Part shown: positions 43,801 through 56,200 of the stretch, piece after piece
How the letters are laid out: the number at the start of each line of letters is the position of its first letter
Numbering within the stretch: the first letter of the stretch is position 1
Translations under genes and position numbers: made by a program
Source of the DNA: Galerina marginata
Taxonomy: Eukaryota; Basidiomycota; Agaricomycetes; Agaricales; Galerinaceae
DNA: 64,000 bases
Assembly (NCBI GenBank): GCA_023014335.1
Contig: JAECYW010000006.1
Location: 868,001 to 932,000 of the forward strand
Direction of reading: 5' to 3'
The notes under the pieces: model-generated
Told to the model about the DNA's origin: nothing
What the model saw: the letters and a program-made list of their open reading frames with translations, nothing else
Database searches by the model: none

Positions 43801-44691
43801 GCTGGCACACCATATCGTGCACAGCCACTGATGGGATCTACACTATCTAATCTACAACGAGCTCGATTTAGATCTCACGCCTCTTTGCTTTAGATGTTTT
43901 GGACAATGTTTCGGTAGTTCGAAAGGGAGAGATGCTAGTAATATTTCAGACGTCTTTTGGTCGATGGTTTGATCAAGTGAAGCTGGCTATATTGTTGGAA
44001 TATTCGGTGGCTGTGCGAGTGCAGTGCGCGATGCACTGAGCGCTGTCAAGTATGCCGCTCGGGACTCGGGACATTGATCTGGTGATTATTGGTGTGTTAC
44101 AGCACATAAAGAGCTCATTGCGTATTATAGCCCCCATCCGTTTGCCCTCCTGCCGTCACAGAGGTCAACCGGAAATCCTATTATCTTGCTTTCCCCCTGC
44201 TGATCTTGAGATGCTCACGAGCTTGCAGATTTGTTTCAACATATACCGACGTTTATTCTTGGATCTGAGCGCTGGGAACTCATCAGGACGAGGACTTTTC
44301 AAAACACGAGCGCCAGTTTCGATTCAGAAAGTCATTTGTCAAGAGTCAAAAAAATCAAAGTAGCCTGGAAGGCGAGAGACCAGCACATGGGTATGTAGTT
44401 TGTTGATATTCATTTCGAATCGCACACCGTTGGAATGTTGCTTTACATAAACTCCCACAACAGCTCATTGGTTCTTACAAAGGTATGATAAAGTTGTCCC
44501 AAAGATTAACATATGAGACGGCGATCTTTGGAACCTTCACACAATTGTTAGATCGTATGTCATCTGACGGAAGGAAGAAGTGTTTTACCTTGTTCAAGAA
44601 ATTCCTCCTGCCACCATGTATAGACCTAAAGCGTGAATTGCGTGTTTGAATCGGAAAAGGCATCGACGAATGTCCACTCTTGGTCCACTCA
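43801..44691. other. Intergenic, no gene seen
   Basis: No coding signal on either strand between the decayed copy and the next F-box-like gene. Confidence 0.4.
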
Positions 44692-45796
44692 CTACGGCTC
44701 TTTAATTATATTCCACCAAGGATACGTTTCTTTGTATGTCCTGAGCGTTGCTTGAGGAGAGCGGCGACCGCGAACCCAGTGTTCATAATTTTGTCGATCG
44801 CACGAGCTTTCTATGTATTCTAGACTTCGGCAAGTGGAAAAAAGGCATTGTATCAGGTTGGAAAGATTTTCGAATGGTGGGGACGGGTATTTCCGCTTGG
44901 TAAATTGACATTTCATAAGGAGTATCCGCAGGTTAGGAATACGCGACAGCAGATAGAGCTCCTGGCGAATAGAATTGAGTAAAACATCTGAAGAACAAAA
45001 GGTTGAAAATCGTCACCTCTTCGGAAGGGTCAAACAGCTTTAATATCTCAACTGACCGTAGATGGTTGATAATCATATTTAGGTCTGGTCTTCCAAACAA
45101 CTCTAGCCCTCCAAAAGAGAGGACCTTGATGTTACTAAATGGCCGCGATAGATGATCGATGTCATTGTGTGAATCAAGAGGATGCGGGATCCAAGCCAAT
45201 GACGTAATACGGCGTCCTGGGAGAAATGCTTCGATTGCACCCCTGTTGCCGCAAAGCAAATCAAGGTTGGGACAAGTAGATGGGAGTATCAGGGCCTTGT
45301 CTTTTTCGCTCCATTCTACGTCCAGTCGCTTTAATTTGGACTGAAGTTGGAGAAAATTGAGAAGTGTATGATCACTACTTTCGTATGGACCATTGAAATT
45401 CAAAGCCTCGAGCAGAAAAGGGTATCCTCCGTGAAAACCGGTGGATGAAGAGACCTCAGTTGTTTGAAAAGCGACGATCTTGAGGTTTACCATTCCTTCC
45501 ATAGCGGGACGCAGTAGATCCCACAGGCGTTTCCTCGCAGAGTAACGTATGCCGCTTTGTGAGTAGCACCGGACCAACATCGCGCGTCGAGGAGACCCAA
45601 TGATGCACGTGAGAAATTTGGTATGCGTGAGTTCGTTTGCTAGAGTCATAACTTCGTAGAGCACCCGCTCCGCTTCAAGTTGCACGGTCTTCGACACCAA
45701 CGATAGGGCACATAGATCCGCATTATTTTCAGAGAGATCTTGAATTATGGGACGAAGGAGCTCGACTGGAAGAATAGGTTGAGCAGGATCAGCCAT
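44692..45796 (-). CDS. F-box-like/LRR protein
   Basis: Two exons (45796-45017 and 44961-44692) give 349 residues in frame. The N-terminus LPVELLRPIIQDL plus DLCALSLVSKTVQLEAERVLYE fits the F-box-like fold common in Agaricomycetes. Leu-rich repeat-like segments follow (LKRLDVEWSEK; NIKVLSFGGLELF; LRSVEILKLFD), ending in the second exon with RIPNLRILLMKCQF. A role as substrate adaptor of an SCF ligase is inferred. The start is the ATG at 45796. A broken paralogue lies downstream at 43.2-43.8 kb. Confidence 0.82.
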
Positions 45797-46024
45797 GGCA
45801 GATTACCGCTTTGCAAAAAAACTCACCTACACTGGTTCTACGCTTTATATGGTCGAGAAAGACCACTGGTCGGTGTGGCTGGAGCAGTCGCCCTTGTCAC
45901 TGAATTACCATGGGGTTAAATTTAAACTAACAATTGGACGAAGCACTACTTAATCAAGAAAAATGCACCCTGTTGTTGCCCTGTTGGCGTAGCACTCGGC
46001 GATGAGTCGGCGTAATTGGTTTTA
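45797..46024. promoter_or_regulatory. Promoter side of the F-box-like gene
   Basis: Contains a TTTATATGG TATA-like string near 45845, about 50 bp before the start codon on the minus strand (read there as CCATATAAA). This is inference from position and motif. Confidence 0.35.
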
Positions 46025-46305
46025 CAGCGCTTGTGCGACGCCTAATGGAAATGCCTGTGAAAATAAATTAAAGAAAATAGACGCTGCACTCACTTTCACC
46101 TCCCTCCCTGGTACATGGTCTATAATGCATTAAATTTATTTTCTGCATAATAATTTTGCCAAAAAAACTTGTAGAAGAGTCCCGCATTTTAAGTATCTAT
46201 TTTTAGTGTTGACGGCACGGTGGTCTCTCCTTGACAGTGTCCATGGCCCATGGGCAGCGCCTGGGCGACCTGGGCGACCAGGGACGACCCTTTGTGAAAC
46301 GTAGG
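46025..46305 (+). repeat. 281-bp tandem repeat, copy 1
   Basis: Aligns over its whole length with 46318-46598: AGCGCTTG, CGCCTAATGGAAATGCCTG, GAAAATAGACGCTGC, TCTGCATAATAAT, TTTAAGTA, GTTGACG(G/T)CACGGT and GGCCCATGGG.AGCGCCTGGGC occur in the same order and spacing. The two copies differ by many substitutions, so the duplication is not recent. No open frame is shared. Confidence 0.75.
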
Positions 46306-46317
46306 ATGCTAGTATTC

Positions 46318-46598
46318 CAGCGCTTGCTAGACGCCTTATGGAAATGCCTGGGTAAGTAAATAAAAGAAAATAGACGCTGCGCTCACTTCACGTTCCTGGT
46401 TAATGGTCTACAATGTATCGCTCTGTCTGCATAATAATCCCGCCGAAAAAAAATCGTAGAACAGTTCTGCTTTTTAAGTACCTACTATTTTTAGCGTTGA
46501 CGTCACGGTAGTTTCTCCTTGAGGCTTTGATATATTTGATGGGCATGGCCCATGGGTAGCGCCTGGGCAACCAGGGACCACCGTTGGTAAAACGTTGG
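46318..46598 (+). repeat. 281-bp tandem repeat, copy 2
   Basis: Second member of the direct repeat described at 46025-46305; 12 bp separate the two. Confidence 0.75.
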
Positions 46599-48473
46599 CC
46601 CATGCGCCAGCCGAACGTCCGACAACTCGGCCAGCGTGAAAGTATTTTATTTACTTTTGCGATGGTTCTCTAAAAGCAAAGTTCTCCGAATTCAAAAAAA
46701 ATGGGTGTTCTCGAAGGAGACCCGGGCAATATTTTTTGAATTCCGCGAAGTTTCCAAACATTTAGTCTGGAGTGAAGGAAGCCATCTGGACGGCGCTCAA
46801 GTAAAGTAAAGGCTTTTCTAAACTTCACCCTGGGCCATTACTTCCATCCTTTTGTATAATTTATATCGCTGACCACTCCCACCTAGGAAATGAAATGTCC
46901 CCAAGAGAGGCGTTCTATTTTCCCTCATTGGGCGGCTGGTCACGGAATGAGTACTATAAATTAGTGCTCCCAAAGAACCGTCTGTTTCTAATTTGAGGAA
47001 AGAGCGCGATAAGTCGACGCCATCGCAAGGGTTTGCAGGAAAAGAAAAGGTGTGAAACCAGCATCCACTCAAGCAATCTACCTAGCATGGCTCTTTCTTA
47101 TTTCCCAGCTTTAACCTCACTTTATTTCAGATTCATAATGGAATTAATGAGTGGATGAGACGAGATATGAAGTGGTGGGAAAGCTCCGGAAAATAATTTA
47201 GGGATGACTTATGCGTCAAGTTTGCGATAGAAATACATATGGACGGCGTTTAACCCCCTGCCCGAGAATGCGCGCAATTACTGCCTACCTAATTTACGGG
47301 CTTTGTAAACGCTGAGTTGACGCTGAATATCATTTCTCCTTGGTAGGACACTTGCATTTTTGTATGCCTTTACGCTACCAATAAGTGTGTAAAGATGCGA
47401 CTTGAAGTTTCTCAAGAATTTATCGTCGTCTGCTCGGGTATGCCAGCAAATTTCTTGAAGTTCTTGTGAAGTTCATGATAATAGGATTGTAATAGGACTC
47501 GGAGAGTATTCTCCGGAATGCTGCATTCCCGTGATCAGCACACGTGGGAATAAAATACCAAGTTAGGACACCCATCGGCATCACGGTCTGGCAACATTCA
47601 ACCACAATCTACAAACCACCACCACCTCCTCCTCCACCAACTTCACACCAGTAATGGACCGTAATGTGTTTGGGGTACGATTCTTTCTTGTGGTGAGAGT
47701 ATTTTTGCTAATCAATCGGATACTCTAGGTAAAGGGTTTGAAATATTACTCGCTCTGGCCATGCACCTCCCCAACATTAGGTAGCCGAACAAATGGCCAA
47801 GGAAAACCTTTTCGCGTTTAAGTTGGTGGCGAGCGCCGAGAGAGCACTGTTGTTTAATCCGTTCCGGTCATGCCACTCAGTGGCACTCACGTTGTGAGGT
47901 TTTCACGACATGTGCAATATTTTGTTTTCTCGAATGTGCAAACGTGACCAGAAATAGACCGAAGTCAAGAGGGCATGCTACGCGATGGCTGTGGTCGTCG
48001 TCGGTTCTCAGGTCTAGGAGGCGATTAGAGTTATTTTGATCGCGAACGTTGTTCATTTTCTTTTCTTTGGTCATCCTACCTTCTCACTTTTTTATTCCAC
48101 GATATCCGGATTGTGCAGAATCGCACTTCCGCAATGAACTCTTTCGACTTTCTGTGCCTTGCTCTGCCGTCACAAATGCCCTCCAAGGGACATTTCCAAA
48201 AGCGCGATCATGAGGTCAGGAAGCTTTTAACATGATTTAAACACGTGGGTCGGTAAATATAGCATATCATGTCAGTGATGGCGACCAGCAACGGGCTACT
48301 TCAAGGTTTCTTACTGGTTTTTATTCTTTGTGAAGCTTGTCAAATGACATGATCGCCCAAAATACGGCTTCCATCACGACACTCTCCCACCTCGAGCCAG
48401 ACCGTTTTATAAACCGAGGATAATCACGGATCGTTTCCCATTCCCCTCACGCCCCTTCCGTGCTCTGTATAGC
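46599..48473. other. Long intergenic region, no gene seen
   Basis: About 1.9 kb with only short open frames lacking motifs. A C-rich CCACCACC stretch lies near 47620. The last 100 bp are the probable promoter of the second PLC-like gene, with a TTATAAA-like string near 48408. Confidence 0.4.
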
Positions 48474-50148
48474 ATGCCCACATTCCTTAGGTTCTTTGGC
48501 GTCCTTTGCGCATTAGGGGCTGCGTTTGCCTCCTCGATACCGTCGCGCAGGTGAGTATTACCCTTCTGAGTCCTGACCTCACTCTCGCTAACTCATGCTA
48601 TCACATCTGTCAGAGCGACCGTATGTAACGGCCACGCCGAACTTTGTAATCGTATCTATTCGAACGTCACGGTCGTCGGCGCGCACGATTCTTTTGCTTT
48701 TAGCAGCGATCCTTTGGCTTGTAAGTTTCTTGCTTGCCCGAGGATTGAACCAGAATTTGCTTAACCTTTTCCGTCCGCAGTGGCCCGTGATCAGGAGATT
48801 GATATACCCACTCAACTTAATCTTGGAGTTCGCCTTCTTCAGGCCCAATCGCACATGTTCGTCTTTTTTTGAAGTTGGCCCTTCTTATGCTGAGTATAAA
48901 CTTCTTAGAAACCAGTTGGATAAGCAATTACACTTTTGTCATACAAGTGAGTAAATTCCGGGAAAAACTGTTTCCTTCAAGTTGTTGATCAAATTCTCTA
49001 GGCTGCGTAAGTCCGTCATCGACTGCCAAATTTCCAACTCCTAATGAAAACATAGCTTCTTTTTGACGGAGGAAAAGTTGTGGACTACCTTAAAACCGTG
49101 AAGACTTGGTTAGATGCTAATCCCAACGAAGTTCTCACCCTTTTGTTCACCAATCCCGAAGGACAGTCGGTCAGTACTGTTTGGAAACCCGCCTTCGACG
49201 CCGCCGGTATGTCTTCCACTTTCCCAACTCCCGTATGAGAATGGAGAATTTAAACAAACCTCAATAGGTATCACGCCATTGGCCTATGTTCCTCCCTCTG
49301 TACCCGTCAAGAATTCCGATTGGCCAACACTTGGCCAGCTTATCGACAGCGGCAAGAGAGTAGTGGTGTTCCTTGACTCTGGCGCTGATACTTCATCGGT
49401 CAACTTCATCCTTCCGGAATTCCAGATGGTAGATTTTATTTCGTCCCACATTTGTTGAGCTAACACCACATGTAATCAGATATGGGAAACGCCGTTTACC
49501 GTTACTGATGCATCCTTCCCATGTTCAGTTGACAGGATTAAAAGCCCATTGGCGACCGCGGATCATTCGTATATGATCAACCATTCTCTGAACAAAAACA
49601 TCATACCCATTGGAGATGGTGTTATCATTCCTGATATTAAAGATGCACCAACTACGAATTCAGTGGCTTCGTGCGTCCCGTTTCTTTTCTTCAAAACTGA
49701 CTGTCTGTTTAACCTTTGTCTCTGTTCGTAGGATTTTAGCCAACGTGAACAAATGCGTGCCTCTCAGTGGCGCCAATCGCAATCCGCAGTTCCTCTTGCT
49801 TGATTTTGTTGACCTAGGACAAGGTTTCCAAGCTGCAAACCAACTTAACGGATTAGCGTGAGTGCCCTCTTCAAACCCTCCCCCTCTTTACCTGTCGCTC
49901 TTTTTACACGTGGAGTCATAATACCCATACCCTTCGTTTATCACATATACTTTTGCCTTGGATATCACCGAAATAGTATGAACAAGATATCAAATTCTAC
50001 TCTGAACAATACTACCACCGTCGGAAATTTGACTTCTGGTGGGGTTACGACCACAGGTTTTACGACAAGGGAAGACCTTCCTACGACCTTAATGCTACTA
50101 TTCATGACGACAGCTTGTATGTTTCTGTTTCCGCAATTTTTTGACTAA
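48474..50148 (+). CDS. PLC-like phosphodiesterase with probable GPI anchor
   Basis: Ten exons (48474-48550, 48614-48720, 48781-48856, 48909-48946, 49002-49006, 49056-49206, 49268-49428, 49480-49670, 49732-49857, 49977-50148) give 367 residues. Signal peptide (about 1-20), then the same domain as the gene at 5 kb: VVGAHDSFAF, HFCHTSC, FTNPEGQSV, VVVFLDSGAD. Exons 2, 3, 5, 6 and 8 have the same lengths as in the paralogue, including the 5-nt exon. Unlike the paralogue, the frame continues through a 119-nt intron into an exon rich in Asn/Thr/Ser, ending in a hydrophobic stretch (TTLMLLFMTTACMFLF) typical of a GPI-attachment signal. If that intron is not removed the protein stops at 49861 without the anchor. 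The anchor is inference from composition. Confidence 0.85.
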
Positions 50149-50822
50149 TAGAACAGGCATTTCACATACACCGTCTGGATGATACGAGACGTCAGGAATC
50201 AGGATGCATCATGCTATCGCATCTGCTTCAGTCCTTCGTGCATCATCCCATCACTGCTGATGTTTTCAGGATGCACTACTGAGGTGGGAAACTTTTGCCA
50301 GTGGTCAAAAGGTGAGTCACGGCGCATGGATTTTGCTCAGGCATTTTGCTCTTGTAATTGAGGTGTACATGGGACGGCAAAACGAGAGAGCAAAACTCAA
50401 ACGACGTACCCAGACATTTTGACTCTCGTCAAAATAGTCCGGCCCCAGTAGTGATGGTTGAAATATGGCATTGTCGTCAACATGCCCTACCGATTCAGAA
50501 GGTGCCCGTTAGTTAGCCTCGAGGAATTGGCTGCATAATGGGCCAGTACCTCGATATTCGGTGCCACAAAGCCCTCTTCAAGGTATATGTATAGGTATCG
50601 GTGTACACCTACATTCCCTCTCATGTTTATAGAGGAAATACGCCCCAGCCCAACGAAGGTGTCAGCCTATTTTGTTTGTTGAGCAACATTTTCTTTGAAC
50701 TGCAAGTCCTTGCGAGCTTATTGATATCATAATTCCCGAAATGGTGGTATAATAGCTGAATCACGGCTATGGTATGTGTAAGGCAAGTACTGGACGAAAG
50801 GAGCGTGTAAGTAACATAAGTC
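50149..50822. other. Convergent intergenic region, no gene seen
   Basis: Between the 3' ends of the second PLC-like gene and the TMEM184-like gene. Nothing recognisable. Confidence 0.4.
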
Positions 50823-52888
50823 TCATGCCCGGGAGTAAGTATATGAGCTAAGCATAATATTCTCGCCTTCTGCTTCGCGCTCTATGATTGGGTGAGTGGG
50901 TGACGGTTCTCTTGCTGTGGTTACACCGAATGCTTGTCCAAAGTCCATTTTTGGTTGGCCTCCGTCGTACGTCGTGACACGATGACCATGGCCATGGGCA
51001 GATGGTCGTCCTCGTGCATAGTCAAAGAAGAAGCGGAAGGAGCCCAATATTTCCATGGCAAAGTCAACTTAAAAAAGGGTTCAGTTTCGATTCAGAAGAC
51101 TGGAGGGGTTGGGTTTGACATACTAAAGTTAATGCTACATGCAATTTTAGTGAGAGTTAGTGACGTCAAGGAGGACAGTGGTAAAAGACACGTACGAGTC
51201 CCAGATTGGGCGCCAGATACTCGTTGCGGGCGATCCTTCCTTGCGTCTGTACTCGTTCGCTGTGTAGGCCCACCACATTAATGCAGAGAAGAAAACCATC
51301 TGCAAAACAAGGAAGATCAAACAACGGCAGATAAAGCGCGTGAATGCAACGCACCTCAATGCAAATAGCAAGTGCGTTTAGTCCATTGGCTATGTTCGTT
51401 GTCGTCCAGTAAGCCGAGGCTTGTAGGATAGTATGAGATATCACATCAATGGCGAGGAGGCGACGTGCTTACCATGTATTTTCCCATGGAGGGCTTTGAT
51501 CTAGTGGAATGAGGCTAGTCAAAGGATAGTATAAAGGTATTTGTTCTAACAACTTACAATTAAGGTTTGATAGAATGTAAACATTACAATCAATTTAATG
51601 CACAAGAATTTCGCCAGAGGACGACGCCCCCTCAATTCCTCATGCACCAACCCGTAAAACACGAGGAGCCCATACAGAGCCACACTTTGAGAGGTTGAGG
51701 ACTGGGAGAAAGCATTGAACCGTAAGTACGTACCTGATACTTATAAAGTTCACCCCCTCGATATATACAGAGGCATATCGTAATGAATAGCCATCAGCGT
51801 CGCACAGAACATCAAATTGTGCACAAATAATACCCGCGATGGAAGCAGCTGGAATGACAAAACAATGAATTCGTGGATATTTCAAATAGTTCAGTAACGT
51901 ACCGGGTCGAATGATGACATATTGTAACACAGACCACTAACATATTCTTAGATGGGTTTTTACGACAGTCAAAAATGCACGCACTTTGACGGTATACATA
52001 AAGTAAGCCTGTGGGTCTGTCAGCGAGAAACTATGAGTAAATAAGAGTTCACGACCTTTGTGGGGCGGTATCTCCAACAGCAAAACTGCCAATATATCAA
52101 ATCAAGATCAATTGAAATTTTAAGCATATAAAATCTATACTAACTGGGATTGGGAGTGATGTTTTATCCTTGCGTTCAAGGGCCTTGTCGGCTGAATGCC
52201 CCGAACCCGTGGCAGCTACGTATTCAATAATAAGAAGACTGAATGGACAATCGTTAATTCCATTTGCCACGGAAAGAGGGAGGCTTGAACATACAGAAAA
52301 GCGCTTAAAGTCACGGCCTGAATACGTCCTCAATTTAATGCTCTTGGTTTGATTCTGCTTGACGCACCTCATAAGCTACCAACCGTCAGTCAACTGGGTC
52401 GTGTCAAAATTAAAGGACTTACCGACTTCAATAAAAGAGTAATACGTATAGTCGCGATAGAACCGATACGAGCAAAAGGAGATTATGGCGTATATGGGAG
52501 GCATGTATAAGATACGGAGGCTATCAGAAGCAAAAATATATCGGACATTCGACTTGGAATTAACTGGTATAATGGCTTACATTTGTCGTTGCTGCCTCGG
52601 ATCGGTGTAATTTCTAGGAGGGTCGTTCACTTCTGGATTGCCTGACGAATGAGATAAGACAAACCTGCAGTGTTGCAAAATAGAAGTGGTTGAAATTACG
52701 GTCGTCTGCAGATTTGAAATTGTGAAATAAGCACCTGACAAGAATCCGCCAGCAAAATTACTCACCAAAGCAGCACATCCACCAGCAATCGCCCATCCTA
52801 TCCTATGTGAGTCCCAATGGATGCCATTCGAGTCCCAGAATTTGCTTTGATCGATATCCACCTGGTTTGGAGACGTTGGGCAATGCAT
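50823..52888 (-). CDS. TMEM184/OST-alpha-like membrane protein
   Basis: Many short exons on the minus strand, from the ATG at 52888 to the TGA at 50823; not every junction was fixed. The protein matches the organic solute transporter alpha/TMEM184 (DUF300) family: WAIAGGCAAL first helix, HCRNYTDPRQQRQM, LRILYMPPIYAIISFCSYR, YEAVTLSAFLLLIIEYV, VLQYVIIRPAASIAGIICA, LRGRRPLAKFLCIKLIV, FTFYQT, IANGLNALAICIEMVFFSAL and MWWAYTANEY. Seven membrane helices are expected in this family. The C-terminal tail is soluble and holds a His/Gly-rich stretch. In other eukaryotes such proteins are linked to lipid transport or membrane traffic; the exact role in fungi is unclear. Confidence 0.85.
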
Positions 52889-53276
52889 GAGTCAATTCCG
52901 GTGGCGAAGGAAGCTATATTGGATAAAGCAGAAGGCGGCGCACCGCGTCTGCAGACCGTGAAGGACAGACTCTCAGACAAGGAACAAAAGGCAAATGAAA
53001 ATGGTTAGCAACGAGGTCAGCGCATGTTTGTTACCGTTGTTATTCGTGTGAAAAAAATGTAACTGGCCTGAACTGGCACTTCCTGTCAAAGTTGCCTCCA
53101 TACCTTCCTCGGTGCGACCCTTTCGTAAATCTACCTGTGAAGAAGGTCACTCGAAACCTCAATGATAAATAGCGACTACATTGTATTGGCCAAATGTCCT
53201 TAGTATGTACATGTTGTTCCCAAATAAAGTTGCCAGTGTTAAGAGCAAGATAGCAAAAATAACATCAAGAAAGAGT
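52889..53276. other. Intergenic, no gene seen
   Basis: Promoter of the TMEM184-like gene and 3' flank of the PARP-UBC gene. A plus-strand open frame that overlaps the first exon of the former is a shadow. Confidence 0.4.
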
Positions 53277-56200
53277 TCAACGAACAAGGCGGTCTAAGCC
53301 TTCAGGCAGCTATAGAAGAATAGCATTGAAATTAGTCTAAAGTATATCGTATGGTATAATTTTCCTTACGGTCCAGTTATGAGTTGCTGCTGCCCGTTTG
53401 AATCCAGCCAGCGATTCTTGTACGTCATATGGTCTGGATAATTATCAACTCCACTGTTCCGAGTATTCGAGGCAAGAAAATATACCTATTCCAATCACTT
53501 GCCAAACGAGCTGGTCTTGGATCGAGATTTGATAAAGCGAGTCTAATCTGCATCAAAACAGCAGAGATACTACGGGAAAAAGTGTGAGCCAACATATATT
53601 GGTTTTGAAAGGAGAAGGTCAAACCTGTAACTGGGAAGCCATCCTGACAAAGCCAATGGTATCAAAACCTTCACGCAGGAACAAAATACAACAATCTTAC
53701 CATCGCTCGTTAAAAGATCCATACAAATCGAACCACCTGAAACAATAACAATCAATGATTGAAGCCCACAGCTTTTGACAATTGAAACTAGACCTACCAC
53801 CAGTGACGTGTCCACCACCCCCCTGGATGAAGGGTAAGAATCTAGGAGTGATTATCCTGAAGAACGGCGGCGAGTTGGGAAACGTGGGCGGAAAACGTAT
53901 TTCAAAGATGATCGAGTTTATTTTCCTGTATGCCAGCCAAGTCAGCGGGCCGTCGTGTATAATGAAAAGAAAACCAACTTCTGTTTCAGGTCTTTGGCAA
54001 TAGGCAGTGTCGGGTCGAGCGAATGCATTTCCACAATCCACTGGTACAAGTTGTCGCCGATCAGATCTGGGGGCATGTACCAGCCCAGGTCCTTCAGACT
54101 CGGAGCCGCATCCTGCTCCTTGATCATGGCCTTGAGCTCTCTCTGTATTGCCATGCTAGCCGACGGCGAGGACTGGAACGGAGGAAGATACAAGTTCTCC
54201 AGAGTCGTCGTGACGTATTCGGAAGCGTGCTTCCAGTCGTTCTTCTGGCGCTGGACAGGGGCGATCGCCTTGGCCTTGGACGACGAGGCCACAGGGACGA
54301 AGTAGTCGTTTTCGTCGTCGAGATCGTAATGGTTTTGTTGAGAGGCAGGGGCTTTCGAGCGTTTCGACTGGTCGAGCTCGAAGATGGCCATGTCTTCTGC
54401 ATCCGGTTCCTCGTGCACAAAGTCAGCTTTCCGTGCAGAGAGGAGCGTTTCGATTTTGAAAGATGGATCCGGAATTTCGACGACCTTGCCTCCAACCACT
54501 GTCTTGTGATTGGGGTCAAACTTGACGAATGGGACCACGACGGTTTTCTTCTTTCCCTTAGCTTCAGCAACTTTAGGTGATTCCGTTTCTCCGATTCCTT
54601 TTACTAGTAGATAACGGCTTTAAAAGAGTTGATCAAGACGTATCCCATGAGCTTTGGCAGGATACTACTCACCACATGATCCAGTGCGTGTCCTTCACGA
54701 CATAATGCGGGTCCGAACTGACAAATTTCTTGGGCAGGTTGACTACTTCAGTCACCGCTACGCAGTTCGTTGGGCCAGCCTGGCTCTTTTGCCAAGAAGA
54801 TCGAGCTGCTACAGCGTAATAGCCCATGGAAGTAGTGGCGTCTTTGGCGAGGTAAACGCCTACATTGATATGTAAATAACAACAAACGAATCATACAGGA
54901 AGACATGACATACCGTCACCATAAGCTCGTCCATGGGCAACCGACCGATACCACAACCCATGTCGAATAATCTTTGTGGCGTGTCAGACAGTGACAACGA
55001 GGATTCATGATATCAAGTCATACCGAATGCCAATTCTTCAGTGGCGACCCATGGAATGCCTAAAAAAAATATCATCAACGCAACAGCGACGAATGGAAGT
55101 TTGTTACATACGTATATGACGGGGAATTTCTTGATATTAGCGTCTTCTTTAGCAGCAACCTTGAGTGCATCCTTGAATTTGGCTTCAGCATCAGGTGCGC
55201 CAACAGTAAGTCTAAATTGTCTCCAAGTCGGGTCTGAAGGCGTGGTTAGGACCAAAATACCGTGGCCGAAGATGGAACCTACCCAAGTTCTTGATCAGCT
55301 CCTCTCCTGAGTCGATGAGCTCAATATGCGCTGTACAGGAAGCGACAACCCTGCATCACGAAAGTCATTGAAGTGGTAATGAAAACACAGAAAAAATGTA
55401 CCATCGGAGAATAGACCAAGCAGCTGGCAGCACATTAGAGTCGACATCTCGGAGTTTAGGCTTCGACTTTCCAGCCTTCACCTTCCTCTCCATATTCTTT
55501 TTCATGTCCTCGACCTAGACGCATGTGGTCATTACAGGTATATCAAAAAGATAATGGGACATGAGAATCACCGAAGGCAGAGTGTTAATTAGCTTCGCAA
55601 TACAATGCCTCATCTACAACGTACGAGTAAAGTTAACGACTCATCAGAAAGATTGAAGGACGAACCTGCGGCAGCGTCAAATCATCGAAATCGCACAGCC
55701 CATCAGATCCTGGGACGAGCACTTTCGGAACCTCTGGCTCGGGCTGCGGAACTGGCACAGCTTGGTACGCGTTTACAATAGGCGTAGCTACGGCTCCAGT
55801 GGGGATTGGGACGCGGAGACCGAGACCTATGGGCAGCGGGTCTTCCATTGACCCTTCCGACGCCGAAACATAAGCCAGTGAGACGAGCAGGTCGACGGTT
55901 TGTGGATTGTGTATTATTTCATACTAAATTTGACATGAGCGAGTGAACAATGGTATGATAAAGGGTGAATAAAGCACCTCAAGCGAAGGTCCTCTGTTGA
56001 GCGAATAATATTGATACGAGCACAGTTTGGAGTCGCAGACGTAGGGCTTGAGAGCTTCGTAGTCGAAATGGAGCTTGTTGTGGCAGACGATGCAATATCT
56101 TGTACAAAGCTAAAGAAACAATATCAACAATCGAATTCAGAGGGTACATGGGACAACTCACAGCCAAACGTCGAATTAGATAACAAAACGCGGTAAGCGG

